Positions 1-11,126 of a stretch of DNA of 64,000 nt are shown here, piece after piece; position 1 is the first letter of the stretch, and the number at the start of each line of letters is the position of its first letter. The stretch lies in assembly GCA_031769625.1 (NCBI GenBank), contig JAUIMM010000519.1:801501-865500 (forward strand), given 5' to 3'. The notes under the pieces were generated by a model, which was given only the letters and a program-made list of their open reading frames with translations, was not told the origin of the DNA and ran no database searches. Made by a program: the position numbers and the translations under genes. The DNA comes from Taudactylus pleione (lineage: Eukaryota; Chordata; Amphibia; Anura; Myobatrachidae).

Positions 1-444
1 TTTGTTGCGACTGCGATACCGTAATCAGCGGCTGTGTGAAAGTATGGAATGTCGCAGCTACCTGGATTTGTATTGAGACACCCACTGGCGACTTCACAAA
101 TCCAAGCGACTGCGTACAAAAATAGAGTCAATAATTGGCACTCTGAGTAACCCTATGGTGCTCAGAATGGGCACTGGAACTGAGAAGTTGGATCCTTATT
201 ACAGCGTACGGGATCGCAGTAATAGGTAGAGACACGCCCCGAAAACAGTCGGGACACACCCGGCACTGTTGCCATCCACAAACAGTCTCTGCCTGTCAAT
301 CACTTTGCGAATAAATCCTCACTGCCGGCGACAACGAAAATTAGTCTTGGCGCATGCAATGTGCGAATCAGATGCATGTATGTATTACAGATAATTGCTC
401 AATTCTGCAAACATCGTCATTGCATCCATCTCTGAATAAGGCCC
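1..444 (+). mobile_element. Harbinger-like MITE, right portion (cut by window edge)
   Basis: The stretch aligns by eye, block for block, with the MITE at 19257-19696: both carry a segment about a dominant TTTGTACTGAGACGCCCA-type motif, then a CTGAGTAACCCTATGG block, a GCATACGG/GCGTACGG block and a CGCATGCGCA-like block. It ends in CTGAATAAGGCCC, the reverse complement of the GGCCCTGATTCAG terminus used by several MITEs in this window. Non-coding. Assignment to PIF/Harbinger is inferred from the shared terminus. Confidence 0.6.
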
Positions 445-674
445 TAAATCTGGCAGCTGCGGATATCCGCACTTGCAGGTGCTCTGTGTCCAACCCAGAA
501 TCATGCCCTGAATTTATAGAATATGGTAGTCAGAGAGGTGTTATGTGTTTCTATATACTGCTTGTGTCCCCTCATTAAGAAGAAGCTTCATCACACCTTC
601 TAAGACAAGAGGAGCAGTTGCTTATAGAAACCAATCAGCTTTTAGCTATCATTTTATAGATTGTCCTAAATATA

Positions 675-2322
675 CAGTCAGGTGCATAAATATTGGGACA
701 TTGACAGAATTTTCATATTTTGGCCTCTATTCACCACAATTGCTTTGAAATGAAACAAACAAGATGTGCTATAACTGCAGACTTTCAGATTTAATTTGAG
801 GGTAATTACATCCAAATCAGGTCAACGGTGTAGGAATTACAACGGTTTCTATATGTGCCTCCCACTTTTTAAGGGGCCAAAAGTAATGGGACTATCAACT
901 CAAAAGCTATTTCATGGACAGGTGTGGGCTATTCCCTCATTATTTCATTATCAATTAAGCAGGTAAAAGGTCTGGAGTTGATTCTAGGTGTGACATTTGC
1001 ATTTGGAATCAGTTGCTGTCGACTCTCAATATGAGATCCAAAGAGCTGTCACTATCAGTGAAGCAAGCCATCATTAGGCTGAAAAATCAAAACAAACCCA
1101 TCAGAGACATAGCAAAAACATTAGGTGTGGCCAAATCAACTGTTTGGAACATTCTTAAAAAGAAAGAACGCACCGGAGAGCTCAGCAACACCAAAAGACC
1201 CGGAAGACCATGGAAAACAACTGTGGTGGATGACAGAAGAATTATTTCCCTGGTGAAGAAAAACCCCTTCACAACAGTTGGCCAAATCAAGAGGAACTCT
1301 CCAGGAGGTAAGTGTATATGTATCAAAGTCAACAATCAAGAGAAGACTTCACAAGAGTGAATATAGAGGGTTCACCACAAGATGTAAACCATTGGTGAGC
1401 CACAAAAACAGGAAGACCAGATTAGAGTTTACCAAACGACATCTAAAAAAGTCATTACAGTTCTGGAACAACATCCTATGGACAGATGAGACAAAGATCA
1501 ACTTGTACCAGAGTGATGAGAAGAGAAGAGTATGGAGAAGGAAAGGAACTGCTCATGATCCAAAACATACCACCTCATCAGTGAAGCATAGTGGTGGTAG
1601 TGTCATGGCATGGGCATGTATGGCTGCCAATGGAACTGGTTCCCTTATATTTGTTGATGATGTGACTGCTGACAAAAGCAGCAGAATGAATTCTGAAGTG
1701 TTTCGGGCAATATTATATGCTCATATTCAGTCAAATGCTTCAGAACTCATTGGACGGCGCTTCACAGTGCAGATGGACAATGACCCGAAACATACTGCAA
1801 AAGCAACCAAAGAGTTTTTAAGGCTAAAAAGTGGAATGTTATGCAATGGCCAAGTCAATCCCCTGACCTGAATCTGATTGAGCATGCATTTCACTTGATG
1901 AAGACAAAACTGAAGGGAAAATGCCCCAAGAACAAGCAGGAACTGAAGACATTTGCAGTAGAGGCCTGGCAGAGCATCACCAGGGATGAAACCCAGCGTC
2001 TGGTGATGTCTATGCTTTCCAGACTTCAGGCTGTAATTGCCTGCAAAGTATTTGCAACAAAGTATTAAAAAGTGAAAGTTAGATTTAGGATTGTTTAGTT
2101 TGTCCCATTATTTTTGGCCCCTTAGAAAGTGGGAGGCACATATAGAAACCGTTGTAATTCCTACACCGTTCACCTGATTTGGATGTAATTACCCTCAAAT
2201 TAAATCTGAAAGTCTGCAGTTAAAGCACATCTTGTTTGTTTCATTTCAAAGCCATTGTGGTGGTGAATAGAGGCCAAAATATGAAAATTCTGTCAATGTC
2301 CCAATATTTATGTACCTGACTG
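675..2322 (+). mobile_element. Tc1-like DNA transposon, near full length, long TIRs
   Basis: The element starts CAGTCAGGTGCATAAATATT and ends with the inverted counterpart, flanked on both sides by TA, the Tc1/mariner target duplication. The inverted repeats are about 220 bp (675 to about 898, and about 2100 to 2322) and remain highly similar along their length, with only scattered differences. Total length of about 1.65 kb is normal for a vertebrate Tc1 element of the long-TIR class. The internal gene is a transposase broken by two frameshifts (1031-2068). The long, well-preserved TIRs with a broken gene suggest a relatively recent but non-autonomous copy. Confidence 0.93.
1031..2068 (+). 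pseudogene. Tc1-like DDE transposase, two frameshifts
   Basis: A cut-and-paste transposase, about 340 residues once the frame changes are ignored. The N-terminal part (1031 to about 1297) is a paired-type helix-turn-helix DNA-binding region with IAKTLGVAKSTVWNIL and a GRPW basic hook. The frame shifts by one near 1296-1300; the next part carries the first catalytic Asp in LWTDETK and the second in MDNDPKHTAKA. The frame shifts back near 1826-1832 to give SPDLNLIEHAF with the catalytic Glu. Counting across the second break, 34 residues separate the second Asp and the Glu, the DD34E spacing of Tc1 transposases. All three catalytic residues survive but no continuous frame exists. I take the Met at 1031 (MRSKEL...) as the start because family members start with such a segment before the HTH; a Met at 1013 is upstream in frame. 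Confidence 0.9.
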
Positions 2323-2341
2323 TATATATACATATATATAC

Positions 2342-2391
<50 letters not shown>
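2321..2391. repeat. (TA)n-rich microsatellite at the Tc1 3' edge
   Basis: Alternating TA with occasional TACA steps directly abuts the right TIR of the Tc1 element. The element inserted at TA, so the array probably grew from or attracted the insertion. Confidence 0.9.
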
Positions 2392-2877
2392 TTATTTAGA
2401 ATATGTTCATTTTAAAATTGTTTGGTAAATGCAGTATAAATTCATTCAGGTGAGTCTTTCACCTAGAGTAAGGCTATGCTTACATTTTTAATTAAAGTTT
2501 TGGATATATTGCTCTCCAAAAGGTTGGTATAAAATTGGGTGGTATAAAAAAGGGGGGTGAATTATAACTAATACCGGTATACAAACACTAAGCATAACAA
2601 ACATGTAAACATATATAGAGATCAAAATTGTTTCCAAAGTTCTGGACTGAAAAAAAATCCAAGCAAGCCTAATAGCACTTAAGATCAATGTCCACGTAGT
2701 TTATTTGGTGCTTTGTGCTTAATAACGTAGTCAGGCAGTGTTGTAGTAAAACTTAATGTATAAAGTTTGCCTAATCGGCGTTTACTCACCTGGCACGACT
2801 GGCAGTATTCAGCGGTGTGTAGTAGTAAAGAAGACCCATTCTTTCACCAGCTCCAGGATGCAGCAATAATTCCAATC

Positions 2878-4175
2878 CAGTGGCGTAACTAGGGGGGGTC
2901 GGGCAGGGTGTGTACCCTTGGCGCCGTGGGACCGGCGGCGCGGGGGGCGCCGACGGCCACGGTCCGGCCCGCCCTAGTTAGCCACAAGTGTAGCGCCGAC
3001 CGCAGTGATTGCGGTCGGCGCAACACATTTACACAGGACCGGCGCTAGGCTTCCCTGCGCCGGTCCTGTGCTGCACACCTGAGCCCGTTCCCTCCCCCTG
3101 AGCGCTTGCCCAATAGCGCCAGGAGGCGGGCTCAGGCTGTGCATAACACATGCATCGCCACCAGCGCTGGCAGCGATGCGTGTGTTAAACAGCAGCCAAT
3201 GAGAGTCAGATAGACTCTCATTGACTGCTGCAGCACCCACTGCAAGAGCCGGACTCCTGCAGTGGGTAATGGGACTGACGTCATGACGTCTGTCCCATAA
3301 TGCTGAGAGCGCCAGCCCGGGAGGACTGGCGGGTGGCGGTGGGAGCGGCGTCGCGGATCAGAGCAGCAGCAGCGTGGATTCAGGTAAGTATGTTTTTATA
3401 TATATATATATATTATATATATTATATATATATACATATATTCTTTTTTTTTAACCTATCTGCAGAACGGGGGAGGGGGGTGGCTACTACTGGGAGGACC
3501 TCTACTGGGGGTGGGGGCACCATTATTGGGAGGACCTCTACTGGGGGGGGCTACTACTGGGGGCACTTAATCGGGAGGGGGAACCTCTACTGGGGACTAC
3601 TACTTGGGGGGGAACTACCACTGGGGGCATTATAAAAGGGGCCTACTAGTAGAGGCACTGCACTCGGGGGACCACTACTGAGGGCAATAATAGGAAGGGC
3701 CACTACAGGGGGCACTGGATAGGGGGGATCACTACTGGGTGCCTGCATAAGGGGACCACTACTGGGAAAACTGCATGGGGGGGGGACTACTACTGGGGGC
3801 ACCATATAAAGGGCACTGCATAAAGGGATACCGCTACTGGGGTCACTGCATTGTGGGGACTGCTACTGGGGGCACTGCTTAAGGGGGAACACTACATGGG
3901 GCACTGCATTTGGGGGGACCTCTACGGGGGATACTGTATAAGGGGCACTACTATGGACCTGCATAAGAGGGACCACAACTCCATACTGGGGGTACTGTAT
4001 AAAGGGTACTACTGGGGTTAAGGTGCATATGGATAGGAATGTTCATGTTGACACGCCCCACTTTTAAGTGACCACGCCCATTTTTTCACTGCGCACGCCT
4101 TTGGCGCGCGCACATCGGGGGGGAGCTCCCTTTTCAAATTTGCCCTGGGCTCCAAATACCCTAGTTACGCCACCG
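2878..4175. mobile_element. Non-autonomous hAT-type element with minisatellite core
   Basis: Termini are CAGTGGCGTAACTAGGG on the left and CCCTAGTTACGCCACCG on the right, inverted repeats of each other with one change in the outermost bases. An exact 8-bp duplication, TTCCAATC, lies at 2870-2877 and 4176-4183, the hAT hallmark. There is no transposase. The left interior is GC-rich (2930-3370); the right interior is a degenerate array of CTACTGGGGGCACTGCAT-like units. The same interior appears in reverse orientation at 24860-25210, so this is a family. Confidence 0.9.
3465..4020 (+). repeat. Degenerate G-rich minisatellite inside the hAT element
   Basis: Units of roughly 30-40 bp built on ACTACTGGGGGCACTGCATA repeat with many length changes. 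G runs of 5-9 bases recur on the plus strand. The open frames here are by-products of the repeat; no protein family is visible. Confidence 0.8.
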
Positions 4176-4544
4176 TTCCAATCCTTTGATCGTTGCAGCT
4201 GTACTATCCAAAGGAGAGGCGCATCAAGTTGCAGGGTGCAGTGGTAGGGCGTCCGCTGTCAGACTTTTACACACTATGTGTAATGAGCGAGTATGAACCG
4301 TTTCCCACAAGGCGCTGGTCTTCTGCATCAACTAGTATGTCACATTGCACCTGCAGACATCGGTTCTGGTCTTACAAAGGGATATTTCTAAATAAACTTA
4401 CTTTTTACAATGATGAGAGCCTTGCATTTAGCTCTGTTATAATCATGTATAAACTAGAGATGATGAACGGTTTGTTTTTGACCCTGTTCTTTTCACATAA
4501 TTAGCACAAATTCAGATTTAACTTATTGGCCAAAAAAAACACAT

Positions 4545-4622
4545 GAGAGTCAGATAGCCAATAAGATGCCGTTTTTGAGATCTGAACATAACCAACGAAA
4601 ACCGAACCACTTATCTCTAGTA
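4545..4622. repeat. Fragment related to the hAT MITE at 52033-52203
   Basis: GATAGCCAATAAGATGCC followed by AGATC and AAAACCGAACC resembles the right half of the MITE at 52033-52203 (GCGATAGCCAATAAAATGCC ... AAAACCGAACC). The left half is missing. Confidence 0.5.
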
Positions 4623-4630
4623 TAAATGAT

Positions 4631-5560
4631 GGGGGGAATTCAATTAGCCGCAGGATTCAGTATGCCCCACAGCTAACTGATCGTGCCGCACAGGGAAAAG
4701 TTATTCAATTAATTAGCCTTTTCTTCGTGTGGTAAACCAGGAGTTGACATGCACTATCCCATTGATTCAGTGTAAAGTGCAAATCAATGGGTTTTCCCCA
4801 GGCGTTAAACCCCAGAGGGTGCCTTTTCTCACTGACTTTTCCTCACAACACCTGAAGCTGTGAGGCAAAGACCACTTCTGGGAATTATTTCACAGGGTAA
4901 ACCTTGCTAATTGAATTGGCTGGCTTGGGTAATTAGCCACAGAGTAAACATTGTGGCTAAATCCAGTGACGTGCGGTGAGGTCAATGGCTGGGGAGGCAC
5001 GCATGTAGATAGGTCTGAGTGCTGGAAGCCGGTCCCACCATCTATTCACTGTAATTCTCCACTCACTACACTAGGCTTCAGTGTCCATTTATTCTCCTAC
5101 CTGCATCACTGTATCTTCTCTTGCTGCAGCTGACTGAGGTCCCATCTCTAAACACTGCAGTTCACTTCCTGGTCACATGGCACATCCAAGGTGTACATCA
5201 GTGCTCATCGACGACCCACATACTCAGAGGCATGCCTCTATTAACTCTCATTCTGTGCATCTTACTACCCGTGGTGTGGCCCTGCCCCCAGCTCTGCAAG
5301 CAGTGTCTGACTATACAGAAGTGAGGCTGAGCTGTTGCTGCCTCATCTCCCATCTCCCTTCAATCCAAGGAAGCTCCGCAAAGCTGGTGAGTGTTAACTA
5401 TAAAAATGATTTCAATAAACAAAGAAGATGTTTAGAAGTTATAAATATCTTCTTTGTATTATTCTAAAGATTTTATATCAAATCTCAGGAGTATGAGAAG
5501 GGAGGCTCTTCCTCCCCTGCCTACCCTGACTGCACGTCCGTGGCTAAATCGATTCCCCCC
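4631..5560. mobile_element. Older inverted-repeat element hosting a nested hAT
   Basis: The ends GGGGGGAATTCAATTAGCC and GGCTAAATCGATTCCCCCC are imperfect inverted repeats. Internal copies of AATTGAATTGGC and TAATTAGCCACAG near 4905-4945 show more inverted structure. The nested element at 4964-5542 interrupts it. No coding capacity. The superfamily cannot be set because the target duplication is not clear. Confidence 0.55.
4964..5542. mobile_element. Nested non-autonomous hAT element, 579 bp
   Basis: It begins CAGTGACGTGCGGTGAGG and ends GCACGTCCGTG, near inverted repeats. The 8-bp duplication GCTAAATC is exact at 4956-4963 and 5543-5550, which marks the insertion into the older element at 4631-5560. 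Both inner flanks carry GGAGGC/GCCTCC matches (GGGGAGGCACGC against GGGAGGCTCTTCC). Non-coding. Confidence 0.88.
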
Positions 5561-7780
5561 TATGTGGTCAACTTCCATACAGTAAGTACAGTATATATCT
5601 ACATTTATTCACATGGTATTGGTGTCCCTTACCTAAATTCACATGTTTGCTTTGCAGCCTACTTTTTCCCACTATACAGCCAGGCAGCTCTCCAAAATCA
5701 GTATGATTACTGTAAATACATGCCCAACCCTCAGTGGTTACATTGTGACACATCATACCTATCATACATTGTCGCAGAGCTTTGACCTCTCATGCCACGC
5801 TGTGTTCCACTCTGCTGTTGCAGTGGCGGGTGAGCTGGGGGGGTGGGGAATGGGGGAGACATACACATGCAACCACTTTTCCACAACCTCCTGCAATCTA
5901 CCCTTCCCTTCCTTCACTAGTAAGCACGCTCCTTGATGCCATCAGTGCATGCCTCCTCTCTCCTCTCCTTCCCGGCACTCATGCTTTCCTGGAGGGTTCC
6001 AGTAATGGGTGGTGCTGGGAGATGCATTAGATTCACTTTGACTGCATGGGAAGTTGGAGGTGTGCTGGGGCCCCTCGGAAGCTTGGAGCCTGGTACATGT
6101 TTCCCCTTAGTACCCCCCCTAGTATCCCCCCACTCCTCGTTGGGCCCTAGATTGCCTAATGGTTGATCTGGCTCTAAACTGTGTGTGTGTTCAAGTTCAT
6201 TGGCTTAGATTTTTCTTTGGATTGTCAGTGATAACAGCTTTAAGTATGTCCAATTAGCGCCTGATTTAAACACCAGTGTACACAAGCCCTAATTTTGTAC
6301 CTTTATCTTCAAGTACATACAGTAAACTTTCAATCGTCAGAGGTGTGTCCTGTGTAACACCATGCAATAAAACACCTTCTTAATAAAATATATGAAATAA
6401 AGACTCGGAGACATGAGATTTGGCAGAATAATTAGTTAGCAATTTAGTAAAATTATCTAATGAGTATTAAATTAATCTAAACTGATTGGAGATATGGTGG
6501 CAAAGAAAGGACGGCAACATACAGGTTACTCCAGCCATGCAGCACACAGACATGCATACCAAGCGGACACCGCCTAAGGTGCAGAGCAACCGGTAACTAA
6601 ACAACTGTCAGGAAAAAGGTATCCACGCAACCCTCTAACATGATTACCCACCAGAAGGGTGATCACGCTATCCCCGTCAGGGTGATCCAGCGAACTCAAC
6701 AAGACAACGAGGGTGAGCGCACCCAAAGACTATAATACTACAAACTGAAAGAGACTTGCACCCTAAATGGCGACCTACCATTCTTTACCGCCACAGAAAA
6801 CAGCTAACTCAGACAATCCCACTGAATCCACATAGGGAGGGATGGCGGGAAGACACTAACAAAAGAGGCTTTGTCTCAGCCCTCACAGCCTCACATTCCA
6901 AGTTAAAACACAGACACCTATCCTAATAGGGCAAACTAAGTCACATAGTGTTACCTAAGCCAGCCCCCAGACTCGAAGTTTACCCCATTCCGTTCTCATT
7001 CAATCACTCTGTTTGTCTTTTCTTTATAGTAAGAGTATAATAGCTGTACAGTATATACAATAAATGTCTTACCTCATACTCGTGTCTGTGGTTTGCTAGC
7101 TGTTGTTGAACTAAAGATCTCAGCTTGTCCTGCCAAGTAGCCACAGCAACAGCTTGAAAACCACGGCTTCCGACCTATGCGTGATGAATTTAACTTTCTT
7201 TGTAACTGGTATTACGTTTCACGTTGGACTTTGATGTGCTATCTTTTTTTATATACAGTACAGTATATTTAAACCCGTGTCAGGAGGTACATCTTTTCAC
7301 AACTTATTAACACGCAAGGCCTACTTAGCACGTCTCCCACATAGTTATATTTCTTGACCTGACATTGAAATACAGTAAACAGCTCCTCTGTTTATAGCAT
7401 GAAAATTGAGATGCAACAAGGTTCAAACAACCAGCTGAAAATATTGATGAGATTCACTAATCTTTACCTGTAACTGGATTGAAAACAACTTACAGTATTG
7501 TAGAGATACAATGAACTTGAGCCCAGGTCATGGACTGTAAACTAAAAAAAACTGAACTGAACTAATTTTCCTTATCTCAAGTAAGATTAAAATGCCAGGA
7601 GGATGGCAATTGTATTTTCTATGCACTGGTTTCCAGACACTCTATAATCTTTTCCATCCACATTACTTTCTCATGATATGATAAGTGCAAATGATTTAGA
7701 TAAAGGCATAGATCTAAGCTGTTTTAGCGGCTTAAAAGAAAAAAATGTCTAATGTAAGCAGTTTATGTAATGGACGGAAT
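5561..7780. other. No gene recognised
   Basis: Mixed sequence without a convincing frame. Short pieces near 6065-6135 (GGGGCCCC, runs of CCCCCC) resemble the edges of the C-rich hAT families. The segment 6360-7010 includes AATAAA-rich DNA and a stretch that looks like neither satellite nor any family I know. No splice-bounded exon or RNA gene was found. Confidence 0.4.
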
Positions 7781-8084
7781 CGGCAGGGGCAGAACTATGG
7801 GAGACAATGGAGGCGCCTGCTGCCGGGCTCCAGCTCTGAAGGGGCACCTCCTCCATTGTCCACAACATATTCACCCCACTTAGGGCTGTAACTATGTACC
7901 TAGAGTGTACCTTCACGGCCACCCAATACATGGCACCTCTTCCCGGCACCTAAGAAGCCACCATACACTAGTGGAGAGCTCCATGTCAGATCATCAGCTG
8001 CTGCCTTTGTCTATCAATAGCCTGTCTGCAGGCGAATTGCTATATTACTGTGTCAGCGGCTCTGACGGGGGGGGGGCAGCAAAT

Positions 8085-8660
8085 TTTAACTTGTCTCCGG
8101 GCGTCTGGGATGAACTTATGCCACTGGGAATCGGGAATGTAACACCTCCGGACCTAAGCCCGGCGGATGAAATCCCAACGCCGGATGGCCGGCAGATGAA
8201 GATCCCGACTATGGTAAGTAAGTGTCCTAACCCTCCCTTAGTGGTGCCAAACCCCCTCCCCCTAGTGCCTAAGCCTAACCTCCGCCCAGGAGTGCCTAAA
8301 CCTATCCCCCTCTCCCCGCACCCTAAACATAACCCTCCCGGGGGCTGCCTAACCCTAACCTCCCCCCGGTTGTGCCTAACCCTAACCCCCCCTTTCCCTA
8401 TCCTAACCCTATCCCTCCTGGGGGGGTGCAGGACCCCTGAAACCTAAGCCTCCCTCCCGCAGCTGTCTGTGGCCGGTGTCCAGCTAACCTTCGTTCGGTA
8501 TGCCGGGCGTTGGGCTCCCGGCGAAGGTCTAATTATAGGTGTCGGGAGCCCCTAAACCTAACCCTCCCCCCACGTGTCTAAGAGCTCCCGATGCCCGGCT
8601 TACCTATGTTCGGTGTGCCGGGCGTCGGGTTTTCGGCATGGGGCTAATGATAGGCGTTGA
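8085..8660. mobile_element. Element with telomere-like C-rich array (copy 1)
   Basis: The core at about 8222-8460 is built from GTGCCTAACCCTAACCTCC-like units of about 30 bp, so CCCTAA motifs recur without forming a pure telomere array. It is flanked by inverted GC-rich pieces: GCCCGGCGGATGAAATCCC on the left and GTGCCGGGCGTCGGG on the right. The same organisation occurs at 17690, 23399, 41189 and 55468, so it belongs to a dispersed family. Non-coding; boundaries approximate. Confidence 0.6.
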
Positions 8661-9077
8661 GGGCTGGTTTGGGCAGCCCTAAAAGGGTGGAAGGATGTGG
8701 AGGTGATTAATGGGGCTTGGGATCTGCCGGACGGGAGGTGAATGAGCAGGGCATTGGAATGCTGTTGGAAGTGGCAGGAGAAAAGTTTGGATCCTGGATC
8801 CTGTGGGCCTATTTCAATGGGAGGGCCTGGAGCTGGAGCTCCCCCTGCCTCACTGTTAATACGGTACTGGCTATCATGATAGGAAAACCTCACTTGGTTT
8901 TCTTTGCTCACACTTCTATTGGATGCCATCAAAAAGAAGCAAGGTTTACCAACTTAATATGCATGGAGTATTCGCATGCAAAATAAAAATTGGCTGATCA
9001 AATCTGCCCCTTAAGCTTTTCTAAAGTGAGACACTTTATTTTGTAATTACCATTCAATCTCTCAGCTTCCTTAATCT

Positions 9078-10085
9078 TCCAAGCTTCTTGAGAGACTTAC
9101 CTACACCCGCCACCCACGCTTTCATTCCTCACACAGCTTACCAGATCCTCTTATGTCAGGCTTTCGTTCCCAATACTCCATAGAGACTGCACTGACCAAG
9201 GTGGTCAATGATTTGATCACTGTAATATCAGAAGGTCATTACTCACTTCTTATTTGCCTGGATCTCTCTGCTGCATTTGACACATTGGACCACTCTCTCC
9301 TTATACAAATGCTCCCTAGGTCTTCAGGACACTGGCCCTGATTCAGAGGCGCTCGCTATTTGCGAGCGCTCGCCCTGAATCAGGGCGGGCCATTTTTCTT
9401 CCAGGCCTCCAGGCCGCTTGCTAAGCTGTGGGTGACCATTGGGCTTGCGACGAGACCCTTGTGGTAGAGTCTCGTCCACCGCAAGCCCCAGTTAGCTTCC
9501 TGCAATTATAGAGCAGGAAGTTCACTACTGACATCACGTGTGATGTCAGTAGGGCCGCCCACAAACGGCAAGAGTTCCTTCGGGATTGCCTCCATTTGTG
9601 CAGCCACCCCCCCAACCCGCCTACCCGCCTACATCGGCAGCCATCCCGTTTTGGTGCGAGCCCCGAGCGAGTGAAGTTCTCACTTGCTTCGGGGGTCGCG
9701 CACGCACAGTGCGATCGACGCGCGTGCGCACTGCCCGACCATCGACCCGCTTGCAAGCGGGTCTGAATCAGGCCCACTGTTCGATCCAGGTTCTCATTCT
9801 ACTGATAAAATCTCACTTTCAGTGTTCGCTTCTCTGGATCCATCTCCTCTGCATTTCCTTTACAATATGGAGTACTCCAAGGCTCAGTCCTAGGTCCTCT
9901 ACACTTCTCTATCTAAGCAATGTCTCTTAGAAAACTAATAAGCTCATTTGGCTGTCAGTATCATCTCTATGCAGATGATACCCAAATGTACTTATTCTCT
10001 ACAGATCTCTCACCATCTGTGTTGGGCCGTGCCACCGACTGTCTTAATGCCATTTCATTTTGGATGTTCTCTTGCCACCTCAATC
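9078..10085 (+). pseudogene. L2/CR1-like LINE reverse transcriptase, broken
   Basis: This is a 5'-truncated piece of a non-LTR reverse transcriptase. The first part (9078-9333) reads KLLERL ... [18 protein letters not shown], then [14 protein letters not shown], which is the RT motif with catalytic Asp in the L2/CR1/jockey-type lineage. A 442-bp MITE (9334-9775) interrupts it after [11 protein letters not shown]. Behind the MITE the frame resumes in altered phase and reaches [15 protein letters not shown], the YADD catalytic motif (about 9951-9995). The sequence stops at a TTAA where another MITE begins (10086). Another small copy of the same LINE lies at 43770-43905 on the minus strand. Dead copy: two insertions, frame changes and missing ends. 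Confidence 0.85.
9334..9775. mobile_element. Harbinger-type MITE in the LINE, TSD ACT
   Basis: The ends are GGCCCTGATTCAGAG and GTCTGAATCAGGCCC. The 3-bp duplication ACT is at 9331-9333 and 9776-9778. Its inner ends show hairpin-forming palindromes such as GCGCTCGCTATTTGCGAGCG and CCCGCTTGCAAGCGGG. Related to the MITEs at 30610 and 57976 and, at the tips, to the autonomous Harbinger at 32771-40336. Non-coding. Confidence 0.85.
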
Positions 10086-10400
10086 TTAAGGTGCATACCC
10101 ACTAGACAATATTTTACACGATTCGCCCAATTTCGATGCATCTGAACGACAAATCGTGTAAAATATGTCCAAATCGGGAGTCCACTCACAATCACAACAG
10201 CAGGCAAGATTTGCCAGTGTTGTATGGGACTTTGTGCAGATCGTACATGTGTTTGCACGTACGATCTATCGCACGATCTATCATCCATTCCACGTCACTT
10301 GACTTCCATATCCCTGTACACACCCAGTCTCCATTTTGTGCAGCATTGTGCCTTGGAAGGTGACGGACGCGATTACAGCAGCTGGCACACCTGATCGCGT
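10086..10400 (+). mobile_element. TTAA-flanked MITE, left part
   Basis: A TTAA at 10086-10089 is followed by GGTGCATACCCACTAG, matching the left end of the MITE at 56179 (AGGTGCATACACACTGG). Palindromic blocks such as ACGATTTGTCGTTCAG and CGTACGATC follow. No right end was found before the minisatellite at 10458, so it is truncated or its interior extends further. TTAA targets are used by the Kolobok/T2 and piggyBac superfamilies; I cannot choose between them here. Confidence 0.5.
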
Positions 10401-10457
10401 GAACCTTTGTATTTTGGTGAGTATAATGATAGATGGTGCTGCTAAGCACCAATGTAT

Positions 10458-10822
10458 GCAAACCCTGTCCACCAATGTGTATAATGCATGACCCACCCAC
10501 TGACCACCAATGTGTTTATTAATGCATGACCCACCCACTGACCACCAATATGTATAATGCATGACCCACCCACTGACCACCAATGTGTTTATTAATGCAT
10601 GACCCACCCACTGACCACCAATGTGTATAATGCATGACCCACCCACTGACCACCAATGTGTTTATTAATGCATGACCCACCCACTGTCCACCTATGTGTA
10701 TTAAATGCATGACCCACCCACTGACCACCAATATGTAAATGCATGACCCACTGTCCACCTATGTGTATAATGCATGACCCACCAACTGTCCACCTATGTG
10801 TATTAAATGCATGACCCACTGC
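10458..10822 (+). repeat. Minisatellite, about 36-38-bp units
   Basis: Tandem copies of AATGCATGACCCACCCACTG plus ACCACCAATGTGTNTATT. Two unit variants alternate (TATAATGC and TTTATTAATGC), so a higher-order dimer of about 73 bp is visible. About ten units. The repeat stays open in several minus-strand frames, which is a repeat artefact, not a gene. Confidence 0.93.
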
Positions 10823-11126
10823 CCACCATTCCGTGCCTAGCCCTATTGTGTATATATAATATATATTTAATTCTTATTATGAACATAATAAAATAATTAA
10901 ATTATTCTAAAAATTTTATTGAAAAATGCAAGAAGAAAAAATGAACTTTAACATTAAAACACCATAGTATTCACAACATATCTAAAACAACATTAAAAAT
11001 ACTATAACTATAAACACCATTAAAAGCAACAACCAATGGCAACATAAATACTAAAAAATAACCAAATTCTTCAAAATCATTATAAATTCTTATGCGTCCA
11101 TTTATTTATTTATTTTTGTCCCCTAG

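Noticed and set aside
3300..3635. Coding frame after GCGGGTGGCGGTGGG
   Set aside because: It runs through the (TA)n tract and minisatellite of a non-autonomous hAT; there is no domain.
10281..10819. Overlapping minus-strand frames rich in GGSCI/HIGGQWVGH
   Set aside because: Repeat artefact of the minisatellite.
10458..10822. Tandem array considered as CRISPR
   Set aside because: Units are contiguous with no unique spacers, and the context is a vertebrate-type genome; it is a minisatellite.
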